This document shows, one piece after another, positions 24,005 to 34,562 of a stretch of 64,000 nt of DNA (position 1 is its first letter; every line of letters begins with the position of its first letter). The position numbers and the translations under genes are program-made. The notes beneath the pieces were generated by a model that saw only the letters and a list, made by a program, of their open reading frames with translations, ran no database searches and was not told the origin of the DNA. Source of the stretch: Flammulina velutipes (taxonomy: Eukaryota; Basidiomycota; Agaricomycetes; Agaricales; Physalacriaceae); the NCBI GenBank assembly GCA_011800155.1, contig CM022374.1, forward strand, positions 682,001-746,000, read 5' to 3'.

Positions 24005-24480
24005 TTAGGGAGGGGCCACGGTGACCGATTGACTGAGAACACGAGTTGAGGATAAGAGAGTTGAGTAGGAAGAGAGGGATAGATACCTAGTGGCCTCACA
24101 ATGATTAACGAAGATCGCCCTGTTGAAGTCCGAGAAAACCAACAGCAGCTTGGGCTTTGGAAAAGGAAGAGAAAATAATGTCAGCTACATGTTATCAACG
24201 AGCAAGATGGATGCCGCTTACGCCATATTTCGACTCCATTACTTTGCGAAAGGTTCCAACATAGACGGCAGAATTGACGACAGTCTTGTAGTTTCCCTGA
24301 AAAAATCCAACAACTGTAAGCGAAAAGAGCATAGATTCAAATCGCCAGACATACTTTATACTTGGTCGAAACGGCGGGGCTTCCCTCGCCAAGAGCGGTG
24401 GTGGTCTGGGTAGAAACGAGCGTAAGACAAAGGTATGTTCCGTGAGGCGTAGTACATACTCGGTTTCCTGTGTTCGACAT
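24005..24480 (-). CDS. Tiny five-exon gene, about 80-residue protein (copy 1)
   Basis: Assembled from five exons, each too short to stand out alone. Exon 1 is MSNTGNR (24460-24480). Exon 2 gives TTTALGEGSPAVSTKYK, exon 3 starts GNYKTVVNSAVYVGTFRKVM, exon 4 is PKLLLVFSDFNRAIFVNHCE plus AT, and exon 5 ends SQSVTVAPP with TAA at 24005-24007. All introns are GT-AG. The paralogue at 57027-57499 has identical exon lengths and phases and ends ITVAPP, while introns have diverged more, which supports a real gene. There is no signal peptide or membrane helix; alternating hydrophobics suggest a small beta-rich domain. Family not recognised. It is divergent from kinase A, with about 720 bp between them. 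Confidence 0.65.
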
Positions 24481-25203
24481 GGGTCAAGAAGATGGGAGAT
24501 GTTAGAGCTTCAAGGCGTCGTCCTGGATCTCTTATAAGGTGAATTCGGTGCCGGTCAAGATGACGATGGATTCCCGAGTAGCGCAATCTGGTTCCCGAGT
24601 CATCATTCGAAGACACTGCGCAGATGGCCACTATGGATGACTGAGAGTTATGTATTGGTCTCCTCCTCATGTACTTGATAATCAGCATGGATCGTCGATA
24701 AAATCAAGGAAAATAAGCGCCTCTGATGCTGCGGAGATGAATTCGACAGCTAAATATCCCCCGGTGATGTCCAAGGGGCAGGTATACAAATACGTCCACC
24801 TTGAACGCCACGACAAAATTAACACGCTCTGTCGCAGCGAGTAGAAAAGTGATTAGGCAGAAAAATGCGGAGGCAATATACGAGCTTGAAAATCATTATT
24901 TTGAGTCTCTTTGGTACGATGAAGTGCAGTTACAGCTGTTTTGAGGTGGATTGGGCGCCAACGAAAGCAGATAGAAGCGTAATCAGCTGAAGCTTCGTTA
25001 CAAAGAATTTTTTGGAAGAAGTCTGGAACCGCCTTATTACTGACACCAACTGGTCTCATCAGAATGCTCCAGGTGTGTGTCTGTCGGAAGGGAGCTGAAC
25101 AAACGGCGGAGTTCAGATATATCATGTGACCGTGGCCATCTTCTTGCAAAGTTGAACGCTCAGGGTCCGGTTTACGTTGAACGTTGAACGTTGAGCTAAC
25201 ACC
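24481..25203. other. Intergenic region between tiny gene and kinase A
   Basis: About 720 bp that should contain divergent promoters. It is closely similar to 57500-58225. No gene is supported; conserved short open frames here (such as the one at 24650-24844) reflect DNA identity between copies. It holds the TCATGTGACCGTGG element and a small tandem repeat of GTTGAAC just before the kinase ATG. Confidence 0.6.
25122..25135 (+). promoter_or_regulatory. Conserved promoter element TCATGTGACCGTGG, kinase A
   Basis: 14-bp element ending 69 bp before the ATG of kinase A. The same element lies upstream of kinases B, D, E (one mismatch) and F at similar distance. The core CATGTG is an E-box-like half palindrome. 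Role inferred from conservation only. Confidence 0.55.
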
Positions 25204-26578
25204 ATGACTCAAGTGAACTCCATAACAGCTACTTCGATATGCGTCTCTGCGACGATTGCCATGCTGGGACTATTCTATCAGTGGCGAACGGCAGACCGTC
25301 GTTTACGGGCCAAGGTCAGTGCTGTTGCTGTTCATTGCAATGTATTGACGCTCGTGTAGCTCCCTCATGAACTAGAGTTGTGGCGTGCCCCTGGACCCGA
25401 CTGGGACGCTGAAGAATCTGTCTGGGCGCCTTTCGTACCAGTTTTGCTTAGGCACGGCTTGGAGCGCTGGGATGCTCCTCGCGGTCCTGTGTGTTCTCAA
25501 CGTGTTGAATCTCTACCCAGCCCGAGCGGCTATTCCTTTGCTGCTTCATCTCAGTTTGAAAGTGATGCGCTATGGAAAATGGCGCGCAATTTCGAATACA
25601 ACGTACGTCCCGATATAAACAGGCATCCTCAATTCTCACCGTTGCTTAGAACGCCCTAAAGCGCGTAGTACGAACTCGGGAGGGTATAGATCTAGTCTGT
25701 CGCGTCATAGTAATTCACAATGAGGGCCACGAATGTCTGAAAGCGCTACGCCGGTTGGCTACTGGTGCAAACACCCTCCTCGCCGACAACCACGTCCTGC
25801 CTATGGTTCGCGAACTACATTTCGAAGACATCGTTTGCGGCCTATTCCCTTTGGCTGGACCCAGCATGAGGGACTCCTTTGGACCAACTTCTAATTTTTC
25901 GAAGAATTCCGCCGGGGATATCATGGATATGCTCCTGCAAGCTCTTGAGGCAAACATCTTTCTCTTTATATCTGGCACATTACTGAACTTATATCATAAA
26001 GGCCCTCGTGTTCATCCATCGAAAACGCGTTGCACATCGAGTATGTCAATTCTACTTCACATTGACATCGTCCAACCTGTGTCTTAGGATGCATTCCAAA
26101 ACAATTTTCTAGTCGAATGGCAACCCCAGTCAATGAGGACCAAGACCCTACCAACTAGTCGGCCGCGCGTCTATCTGATAGACTTCGAGACAGCCATATG
26201 TTTTCCGGAGGATCGTCCGTACGATGAATGCTTGTGCTCGGGCATGCCGTTCGGCGATGATGACAATTACGCCCAACCGTATCCAATTTTCATCTCTGAA
26301 AACAAGGAGTACAATCCCTTCTACCTCGATCTCTGGCAGTTCTCCTACTATCTCCAGTTCTTGAAGGTTAGTCAATCCTCGCACTGGTGTAACGTCTAAT
26401 CATTGACATGTGTTTCTGTTAGACATCTTTCCAGCCTCTTGACGATCTTCTCCCGGTGCTCGTAGAACAGGGTACGGCGGCAAAGGCTCATGAAGCTTTG
26501 CGTGCAGTCATCGGCTCAACGCCTCCTGAAGCCTTATTACTCGAACCTGTTTTCGACGAAGATGCGGCATTCCCCTAA
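25204..26578 (+). CDS. Membrane-anchored kinase-like protein, copy A
   Basis: Six exons: 25204-25314, 25360-25602, 25650-25949, 26002-26040, 26088-26366, 26423-26578, all frames consistent, about 375 residues. Residues 12-28 (CVSATIAMLGLFYQW) form a probable N-terminal membrane anchor, followed by basic RTADRRLRAK. Exon 2 has GPDWDAEESVWAPFVPVLL. The kinase-like core has GHECLKALRRLATGANTLL, the catalytic-loop equivalent VAHRDAFQNNFLVEW (exons 4-5; HRD Asp and Asn kept, Lys replaced by Phe), the metal-loop equivalent YLIDFETAICF (DFE rather than DFG) and helix-F-like YLDLWQFSYYL. It ends LLLEPVFDEDAAFP. Unique here: IHNEGHE where all other copies have IHKEGHE. Intron 3 starts with GC. Probably a pseudokinase or an atypical kinase. 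Confidence 0.85.
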
Positions 26579-26666
26579 TCTTTTCTCATTGCTTTGCTAT
26601 ACAACTCTTGCTATCTCATTTTGCTTTGAATTACTCATGCGAACTATCAATGCCTGTTTCTTTTAG

Positions 26667-26967
26667 AGATCTTTCCAAGCTCTTGATGATCATTTGCCGG
26701 TCCTTTCTTTGAAGCCGCAAAGACCATCCGAGTGTTCTTCGTTCCCAGTAGGTCGACGACATCTGAAGGTTTGGTTCTTCGAACCGTATGAGAAGGTTGA
26801 CTCGCATGCTATCTGACATAACGCTTAAAGAGTGTTCATAATTGTTCCAACCATGTCATGACAAGGTATGGCAGGCATGGTGCATGAAGCATTACGCCAT
26901 TATCGGGTCGACGCCACCTGAAGCATTGTTGCTGGAGCCTCAGGATTTCGATGATACGGCATACTGA
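26667..26967 (+). pseudogene. Two decayed terminal exons of a kinase-like gene
   Basis: Downstream of kinase A are two broken copies of its last exon. The first (about 26667-26800) is preceded by a TTTTAG acceptor and reads like SFQALDDHLPVL followed by a scrambled stretch and a degraded STPPE block. The second (about 26866-26967) retains MVHEALR and the codons for IIGSTPPEALLLEP, then DFDDTAY and TGA, but the frame changes inside. The exons that should precede them are missing. Confidence 0.65.
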
Positions 26968-27284
26968 TATTTCCTTATTTACATTACTCGACTTGCTATT
27001 GAATTTATGGACCTATTCTCTCTATACCACAGACAATTTTGCTCTCTGAAGAGCACGGATAACTCGTATTCCTCCTGAAAGCTGTGACGACTTGCGAGGA
27101 AGCGGTCGTGGCGCAGCCATCGTAATATTTCGATCCTCCTTGCGTTCGAGTCCAAATTCCAAAGGGGAATTACAGTGCCTGCCTGGGGTTATCACAGCCT
27201 GTCACTTGTAAAGAGTAGAGTGTAGTTTCATTCATTCAAAGCACCATCAGTATAGTTACACATGAAAACGAGCCCAAGTCAAGC
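26968..27284. other. Convergent intergenic region
   Basis: About 315 bp between the kinase relics and the OMT1 stop; the 3' ends of both genes face each other. Equivalent sequence with moderate similarity lies at 48809-49284. No further feature is visible. Confidence 0.5.
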
Positions 27285-29037
27285 TCAGACTGGGACAAGC
27301 ACATAGGCGGCAAGATTTCCTAGCTTAACCTCCTCCACCTTCCATCCAGTCTCTCCAGCGAGCTTCCTCATGTCTGCTTCGGTACGTTCCTTTCCATTAT
27401 ACATGCTCAACATCTTTAACCATATCAGTGACTTGGATCTCACCAAACGGCAGCCACTCACATGAATATCAACGTATGTCGTGGACGCGGCACCGGAAAA
27501 GTTCGCCAAAAGTGGTGCGGGGGCCTTGGTGGGAGAAGCTGGATCCTCGCACGTGTACGTCGCTAATACATCGAGGACTATGAACTTGGACGAAGGACCA
27601 GCTGCAGCGCGAATTTTGCTCATGATGGTCTTGACTTTGTGGTCGGGCCAGTCGTGCAGGACCATGCGCATAAAGTAGATGTCGGCATTCTTGATAGGCT
27701 GAGCTTCAAAGAAGCTGTGGACTGGAAGAACAGTGAGCAAACGGCATCCAGGCAGGAGCAGATGTGTACCTTGCAATTGGACTTGTCCACTCTGGATTGC
27801 TTCGGGAGCGTTCAATTTCCAGTACTAAGCAGGACTGTTAGTATGAAAATGAGAGCACAGAGGGAGAGAAGCAGACCTCCTTGGCAGCCTCATTCTGGGC
27901 GGGAAGATCTTGCACCACATACTTGAGATGAGGGTACGCTTTGTACAACACCAAGGTGACGGAACCTACTCCTCCGCCGACGTCCACCAAAAGAGAGCCC
28001 TCTTTCAACGACATCCCATCCACCGCTGTAAGGTTCATTAATAATGGTTAACAGATAGGAAGCAAGTCCTACCATTGGTGACAAGACTCTCAGGGTATTG
28101 ACTACTAGAACCAGCCATCATGGTTGCAAAGCGTTTTGCCCGCCATTCGTTGCCAGGTTGTTCCAGCCATTCCCACAGACTGAGAGACGTCTTCATTCCC
28201 AAGTTGAACGGAGCTTCGGTGTCGCCTGGATTTTTGAACCATTGATTGATGAATGGAGCGGTGGCCAAACTCTCGTCGGTCCTATGCATGGCCAATGTCA
28301 GTAAAATGTTCATACAGAGGATTTGAATAGAGCGTACATAAGAGAGATAAAGCCTGCGAACGGGGATTTATCATATCGAGCCGAGGGACTGGAGATATCC
28401 ATTAGATCCATGGTGCATTACGATGATCCTTCGGATGACTTACTCGGCTTTGATTTCTTGGATTGGCTTTCCTTTGCTTAGGGAAGAAGACGTCCGATTG
28501 TTGGTAAAGACGTCGGGCGTCAATTCCTTGAAGATATGCCTCGCGGCAAGGTAACGCATCGTTCGAGCTATGAATTGCGTTCAGACTCTTGACAGCCGTA
28601 GGTCAAGAAATCATTCTCACCGATGATACTCGCATCAAGTCCACAGGCTGCCGAAATGTCATTGACGTGCAAGCCCTAAATTCCAGGTCAAAAACAGTAG
28701 GCGCTTCGAAGAACTGATGACCAACCTTTGGGCCAGCCTCGAGAAGGATATCGATGATATTGGCGTCCTCGACGACACCAAGCAGAGTCGTTGTGTAGAG
28801 ACCGCTGCTTGCGACTATAAGATTATCAAACGGCGAGTTAACAGCGCAGAAGAGCTGATTAGCGGCCGCGGCGACGATTTCCCTGTACCCCGCGACAGCA
28901 GGATCTCCGTCCAAAGGCGATGGACTGAAAACCTCGTCGAGAGAGGGGACGGGCTGGCCTGCCTTTGCGTACGCCGCTTCCAAGTTGGCGACGTTGGTAG
29001 CGAGGAGGTTAACAAGAGAACTGAGAGTACTGGCCAT
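27285..29037 (-). CDS. SAM-dependent O-methyltransferase, copy OMT1
   Basis: Class I COMT-type small-molecule O-methyltransferase. Start MASTLSSLVNLLATNVANLE at 29037, stop TGA at 27285-27287, with seven or eight exons whose GT-AG introns all keep frame. An N-terminal dimerisation and winged-helix part (GLHVNDISAACGLDASIIAR, MRYLAARHIFKEL) leads to the SAM-binding glycine motif LLVDVGGGVGSVTLVLY, then YVVQDLPAQNEAA, and the catalytic block MVLHDWPDHKVKTIM with the HDW histidine that acts as base in the family. It ends WKVEEVKLGNLAAYVLVPV. All expected motifs are intact. The substrate is unknown. It is convergent with kinase A, and the pair is duplicated in inverted form at 47-51 kb. Confidence 0.92.
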
Positions 29038-29655
29038 TTCGTGTTGTGTTGGTACATCCTTTGCATTGGAGAGCTTTTATAGATCCTGGAAGCACCTCTC
29101 GGCAGTGCCACCAGTATGCTAAAACGGATGTGTCGGAGCAGAGCTCGAATTGAACGCCAAGCGACCTGAATCCAAGTTCACGCAGAGTTCACGTATGTGT
29201 TCGGCGAACATGATTTTGAGGGACAATCTGTCGGCAGTTGCACATCAGTCTCGCTAGCCACAGAAAAGTAAGGGAGGGCACATACGTGGCTGCTGCCGAA
29301 ATGAAGCCTTCCTTGTTGTCTTGTCGAACGAGCCAGAAATGCAAGTCTCGAGCGGGAGTTCGGTTATCTGGTTCTCTTATGGTGTATATTACTAACGTCA
29401 GCTTAGCTACCAAATGTCAAAAGTACTCACGAATCTCTAACCCAAGGTGATGGCGAAGACAATCATGACATCCGGCATTTGCCCTTCTTGAAGTTCGCAC
29501 TGAAAACGAACCGCAAAATGGTCCATTCACGTACCAAATATTAGGAGAACTACATGCCTACTACTACGGAACCAGGCTCGAACTTTTTACGACACAAACA
29601 GATAACAACGACATATCGAGAATAATTGTACAAGTGACCATAAGAAAACAATTCA
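29038..29655. other. Intergenic region containing the outer end of the inverted repeat
   Basis: About 620 bp. The first 330 bp resemble the reverse complement of about 46735-47053 (for example GTTCGGCGAACATGATTTTGA against the complement of the 46890 region). Similarity fades near 29370. No gene is recognised. Confidence 0.6.
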
Positions 29656-32600
29656 TCAATACCTCATCGGCGCCATGTTCGCCTGAATCCACGTCCCCTG
29701 CGTCTGCTGGTTCTCCTGTTGAGCACCATCCCGCTCTTCCGACATGTATGAGTCCTGCGACGATGGCGCTGCTCCAGCCGCCAACAGCTGGCTGTACCCA
29801 TTCTCCCCTCCATTGCCCTCCGCTGGCTGATTCTCAGGATAGAATGGGTAGAACATGTGGGAACAGTCTGGCATGGGCGCGTTCTTCTCTGGGGGTGAGT
29901 TCCCGTGGTTGCTCCCGTTCATGATCCTCGACTGCCCTCCGTAGACGCTCCCACTAGAATAGGAGGCGTTCGAGAGCGTAGGCGTCGATTGCTGGCTCTT
30001 CACGTGTCCGGGACTCTTCAGCGCGCTATCTTGCTCCCAGTCAGGCTCACTGAGTAGCACGGGGTTCGTGGCAGGTCCGACTTGGTGCAGGTTGACAGCC
30101 ATGACATGTTCAGCAAGTTTAGAGATAAGCGGATGCCCTCCATTCACGTCCTTGCGCTCCCAGCGCCAGCGGAAACGAGGGAGCATGTCAAGCGCGAGCC
30201 ACACGTCCTCCAGAGCAGTGTGTCTGGGCAACGTATCTGACTTCGACATATGACCATACAAGATGACCATAGCTGCGATGTGAAGAGGACTCGGCGAAGT
30301 GAAGAACGCGATGTCGGGGAAGCGGATGAGCTGGCTGTGAACAATAATTGTGTTGTGCGACGTGATGATGGCTATGGGATACGTGTTAGTTTCGACGTCG
30401 CCAGACAACAAGGAATATCTTACCATCAACCAGCGCCTTTCTCCGCTGCGCGTAAGAGAGCTCTTTCGAACTGAACAGAGCACGCAAAAGTAAAATCCGG
30501 GAGATAGCGATCTTCAACAGCGTAAGTCCCTCATCTTCGGTAATTTCCTGCACGAGCTTGCTCTTTCGCTCAAGAGGCCAGTCATCCGTACCCGAGAAAT
30601 AGTACTTGTACTTCTCAGGCAGCGCACGGCGGAAGTCACCCATGGTTTTAATGATCCTCGTAGCATTGCGCATGATGGTGTCCCCGTTCTGGCGAGACGG
30701 CGAGTACAGCGAATTGACGATATCCGCCTGGATCTCTGCGACAGGCTGGGAGAGATCAAAGTGCTCGCTGAAGTCTTCGCGTACGTCCTTGAGCTGAGAG
30801 GCGGACGACATGCGGGAGGGACGGGGAGTGTTTCCGTCGGACGGTGCGATGCCCAGGGGACGACCGAGTAGAAGGGATGTCCCGCGGTCGTGGATCAGGA
30901 CAATACCCCAGAGACGGATGCGGAGCTGGCACTCCTCGTCTGAGAATAGGTTTTGCTGGTTGACTGGGTTCATCTGGGTCGTGGGATCGTGATGAAGCCC
31001 AAGCTCGATCGAAAGTCGGACGAGGCTGCCTACGAGGCGCCAGAGGGTACGGCCTTGACGCTAGAAAAAATGGGTTAATTATTGATATTGTGACTGAACG
31101 ATTGGCTTACCTCGGTGTACAAATACAAGTGTAACAAGATTAGAGCCTGCAAACTCGAGACAGTGACCTTGAGATCAGGTTTAACGCCCAGTGCGCGTTT
31201 GAAGAACTCGTCGTGGTCAGGCCACTCGGCTGGCATAGCACCCTTGAGCGAGTCCGGATTCGGGGGCGACATTGGAGTATCCTCGCCAGCTTCCATCATC
31301 TCGGACGAACGATGGGAAATTTCGCTGAGCGTGCCCAACGCAAGGACGAGATACAAACCACAGATGAAGCCCGGGTCATGCAGCGCCATTCTGTCAAGGT
31401 ACATGTCATCAAGTGACTTTTGGAAGGTGTGCTTGAAGTAGACTGGGCGGTGGATGTTGAGACGGGAGAAATAGACGTCAACGATGTGTTGAACGAGGTT
31501 GCGGTCCCTTGGGAGCCAAATCTCCATGACCGCGGGATCGGGACGGGCACCAAGAGACAGTTGAGGGATATTAGCTGCACTGGAGTTGCGCCTGACTGCG
31601 ACCTTGCGCCAATTGTGGGGGTTCCGAGGCGTCTCAGTCTCTGCAATATCGCGGTCGCGGCCTGAGCTGAGGCCATTCGAACCGACAGCAAGATCTTCCT
31701 TTTCGCCAGGCGTTGGTGCTAGCTTGAGATCCTTGACGATGGCTGCAGAAACACCAAAGTTTTTGGCAAGAGACTGTGGGGAGATTAGCAAGTAAGGCGT
31801 GGAATAGACAAGAGCTTACATGTGTGTTGGACATGTCGTTGGACTTTGGGTCCTGGCCTTTGATGTCGCCAGCGCCGAGGGTGCGCAAGTGGCCTTCCTC
31901 AGCGGGAGGAGGGGAATACGGCTGCTGGAAGGCTGGGTGGATGGACGGGCTGTATGGCCCGGGCATCGGAGGTGGCATCTGGTACGGACCACCAGGTGGG
32001 TAAGGCAGCATTCCGTGGGGATGGGGAGGGTAGCCAGGCGGTGGCGGCATCATTCCCGGCGGTGGGGGGTACATGTACGGACCATGCCCAGCACCAGGAG
32101 GACCGCCTTTTGCGTTTCCGTCAGGAGGACGGAACGCTGAACGCATCGGAGAAGGCTGGAAGCCAAAGTGGCCCGATTCTGGCTGCGCTGGCATTTCTAT
32201 GCCGTCTCTGGCGAGAAAATCCTCGACGTTGGCGAGGTCAAAGCCGGGCAGGTGGCGCTTCAAGAGAGCTTCACATTGAGCTAGCTGGAGCTCGACGCGT
32301 TCTGTGTATCCTCTGGGAGTCAACGTTTGGCGATGGCGGTCTTCCTGGTGGCATTCGACGCCAGCTGTCTGGCAGGCCGTGCATCTTGGATGCTTGGAAT
32401 CGCACTGCGTTAAAGAGAATCAGTTGTTAGCTGGAATTTGCCGTCGGTGTCGCCCGGCGGGACTTGCCTTAATTTTCTTCCCTCGACATCTGGCACAGGC
32501 CTCATGCGAGCGTCGAAGACGTCGAGGCTCGCTGGGGCCAGCATTCTGTGCGTCAGAGTCGCCGGGGTCGTTCTTGCGACGCCGCTTGCTGCCTGCTGTC

Positions 32601-32728
32601 GGTGTGGGCGCTGGCGAGTCGGGTTGGTTGGGATTTTGCTGGTGAGGTGGCGGATTCATTTGAAGAGCAGAGTGCAGTGAAGACGGAATAGGGCCTCCAG
32701 GCGGGCCATTAAGCTGGTTGGACATCAT
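29656..32728 (-). CDS. Zn2Cys6 fungal-specific transcription factor
   Basis: Gal4-type DNA-binding regulator. Start MMSNQLNGPPGGPIPSSLHS at 32728; a nuclear-type basic stretch KRRRKND precedes the cluster CARCRGKKIKCDSKHPRC, completed by TACQTAGVEC (six Cys, standard spacing). The cluster is split after KKIK by a 63-nt intron (32405-32467) with a GC donor. A coiled-coil-like linker and a long Pro/Gly/Met-rich region follow (YPPPPGMMPPPPGYPPHPHG). The middle homology domain has YFSRLNIHRPVYFKHTF, SLQALILLHLYLYTE and, after an intron, GRTLWRLVGSLVRLSIELG. The C-terminus is Gln/Ser/Asn-rich. Five exons, nearly 900 residues. Target genes are unknown. It lies next to the OMT1/kinase block and could regulate it, but nothing in the sequence shows this. 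Confidence 0.93.
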
Positions 32729-32944
32729 GCAAGACGGCGAGCACGACGAGCAAAGGGTTGCTGTCGCTGTTGAGCACGACGAGCGGAACCAACCGGGGTT
32801 TGCCGTGAGACTGCTTCGTAATCCACTTCCTGATTTGGACTCCTGTCTGCTGCGTGTGTCAGTCGGACCATCATGTCACCGCCATTCGCTACTCAGTCCA
32901 GAGACACTTGCTCAACATCTTCACTATACACGCTCGACACCGTC

Positions 32945-34123
32945 ATGAACGATGAGCTCGACATTCGCACTCCTTTGAACGCTTCCTCGACTACGACGTA
33001 CGGCGCTGTGCCCCATTCCCCATCGCGACCTTCATCGCGCAAGGTCATCTTCAATGCAACGCTCAAGATGGCCGCCATCTTTGTTGTGAGCACCGTCCTG
33101 CTCGGCGGTACGCTCTGGCTGGCACTGCCCACTCTGGCAGAGTACGTCTCGTTGCCACCACGGCTTGCTTGCCCGCTCTGACCTCACTGAAATTAGGCAG
33201 GATCGTCCGTTCCTCCGTATCCCAAAATCCTTCCAGCAGCTGCAGGATCTCAATACGCTCCTCAAGAAGTACAGGGACATCTATCCGTATCGTATATTGA
33301 TATGCTACATCATCACCTACCTCTTGTCAGTGCCCTGCGCCTCATCGCCAACGCATGCTCACTCATTCTTTTCTTTAGCCTGCAGGCATTCTCACTACCG
33401 GGATCCATGTACCTGTCCATCCTGGGTGGTGCAGTCTGGGGTGTGCCGTTTGCTCTTCCCCTTGCCTGTGTATGTGTAGCCTCCGGCGCTACTCTGTGCT
33501 ATCTCATCTCAGCTGCCCTCGGTCCTGCTCTCCTTACAATTCCCAAATTCCAGAACCTGCTCACCAAATGGTCGTCCACCATTTCCGCTCATAAATCCAA
33601 CATTGTCTCTTTCCTCATCGTGCTCCGCATAGCGCCCTTTCCGCCGCATTGGGTCGTTAATGTTGTCTGTCCACACGTTGGCATCGGGCTCATACCATTC
33701 TGGTTCAGCACAGCTTTGGGCATTTTAGGCGTCTCGGTGATCCACACCACCATTGGTGGCGGTTTGGATGACATGACCAGCGCCGACGACTTTCACCTGA
33801 TCAGCTGGAAGAACTTCTTTGGTCTTTCAGCCGTGGTTGTCGGTGTGCTTATACCCGTTGGACTGCGGTACTGGTTTAGAGATGAGGTGGCCGAGGTGGC
33901 GCAAGAGGCGCAGACCATCAACGACGACGAGGAAGAGGAGGAGGATAGAATCCTGGCTGTCGGGCCCAACGTCCCTTTCAAGGGAAAGCTGCAGCGGGAC
34001 GGGCTAGAAGATGAATACGAGTACGATGACGACGACGACGATGAAGATATTATTCTAGAGGCCGGGCCTACGATCACCATAACCAAGGCAGACGACGAAG
34101 CCAAGGCGGGATCAAGTTGTTAG
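32945..34123 (+). CDS. VTT-domain membrane protein (TMEM41B/Tvp38-like)
   Basis: SNARE-associated Golgi / DedA superfamily member; homologues act in the ER or Golgi as scramblase-related proteins in autophagy and lipid transfer. The start is at MNDELDIRTPLNASS (an in-frame upstream ATG at 32873 is less likely). One membrane helix (MAAIFVVSTVLLGGTLWLAL) is followed by two introns and then the VTT core: FSLPGSMYLSILGGAVWGV, the re-entrant LRIAPFPPHWVVNVVCPHVG and FWFSTALGILGVSVIH. Another helix, FGLSAVVVGVLIPVGL, precedes a cytosolic acidic tail with a run of Asp (EYDDDDDDEDI). About 350 residues. All family blocks are present. Confidence 0.9.
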
Positions 34124-34562
34124 GCCGGCGATGGTTCTTGTATTATACTGTAGCATCCTAGTTATTGTTCTGTTACACGTCTATCAGCATCGCGTTACAC
34201 CTTGACGACGTCTTATGATACCAATATTACTGGCAGATATTCCTTTGTGTGTAGGCACCGAGCAAGTATTCCTCGGCGGATATTCTCTCGCATCGAGGAG
34301 ATAAGGTGTGCGCCGAGGAGAAGGTGACGAGGTTGTAAAATAAATAAATAAATATTGAAATGATGTTTGTTGCTGTTGCACCGCTTACAGTGCAGGCCGT
34401 TTCCCAGCACTGACCTTGCTCTCACCCCGACCACCGACCTCGGCTTGCTCGACCTATTCGCGCCCTTGTCCTCGTCGCTGCCGTCGCTGCGCTCGTCGTT
34501 CGCGGCCCTCTAGAGCGCCGTCCATCCGTCGTACTCGCTGGCAGCACGCTGATCGTGGAATC
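34124..34562. other. Intergenic region and probable 5' UTR of the SWI1-like gene
   Basis: About 440 bp. It holds a short TAAA tetranucleotide tract at 34340-34352, and a pyrimidine-rich stretch from about 34400 that fits a basidiomycete promoter or leader. No gene. Confidence 0.5.

Larger units (their letters stand above)
23316..26640. repeat. Segmental duplication, direct copy 1 (pair of 55964-59640)
   Basis: The order F-box 3' end, tiny minus-strand five-exon gene, kinase-like gene is repeated in the same orientation at 55964-59640, with alignable intergenic DNA throughout (for example 24650-24850 with 57670-57870, and 25020-25200 with 58020-58225). Copy 2 has about 400 bp extra near 56480-56880. 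The left end at 23316 is a sharp junction with the membrane-protein relic. Confidence 0.85.
25360..29370. repeat. Inverted duplication, left arm (kinase A - OMT1)
   Basis: This arm (kinase on plus, O-methyltransferase on minus) is repeated in reverse orientation at about 46735-50700 (OMT2 on plus, kinase B on minus). Similarity includes coding exons, introns, the relic exon between the two genes and the region upstream of the methyltransferase as far as about 29370. The two arms are about 17 kb apart. Upstream of the kinase the arms part: A matches D, while B matches E. Confidence 0.8.

Noticed and set aside
24650..24844. 64-codon frame conserved at 57670-57864
   Set aside because: Conserved only because the whole region is a recent duplication; no splice or domain evidence, and the differences do not favour this frame.
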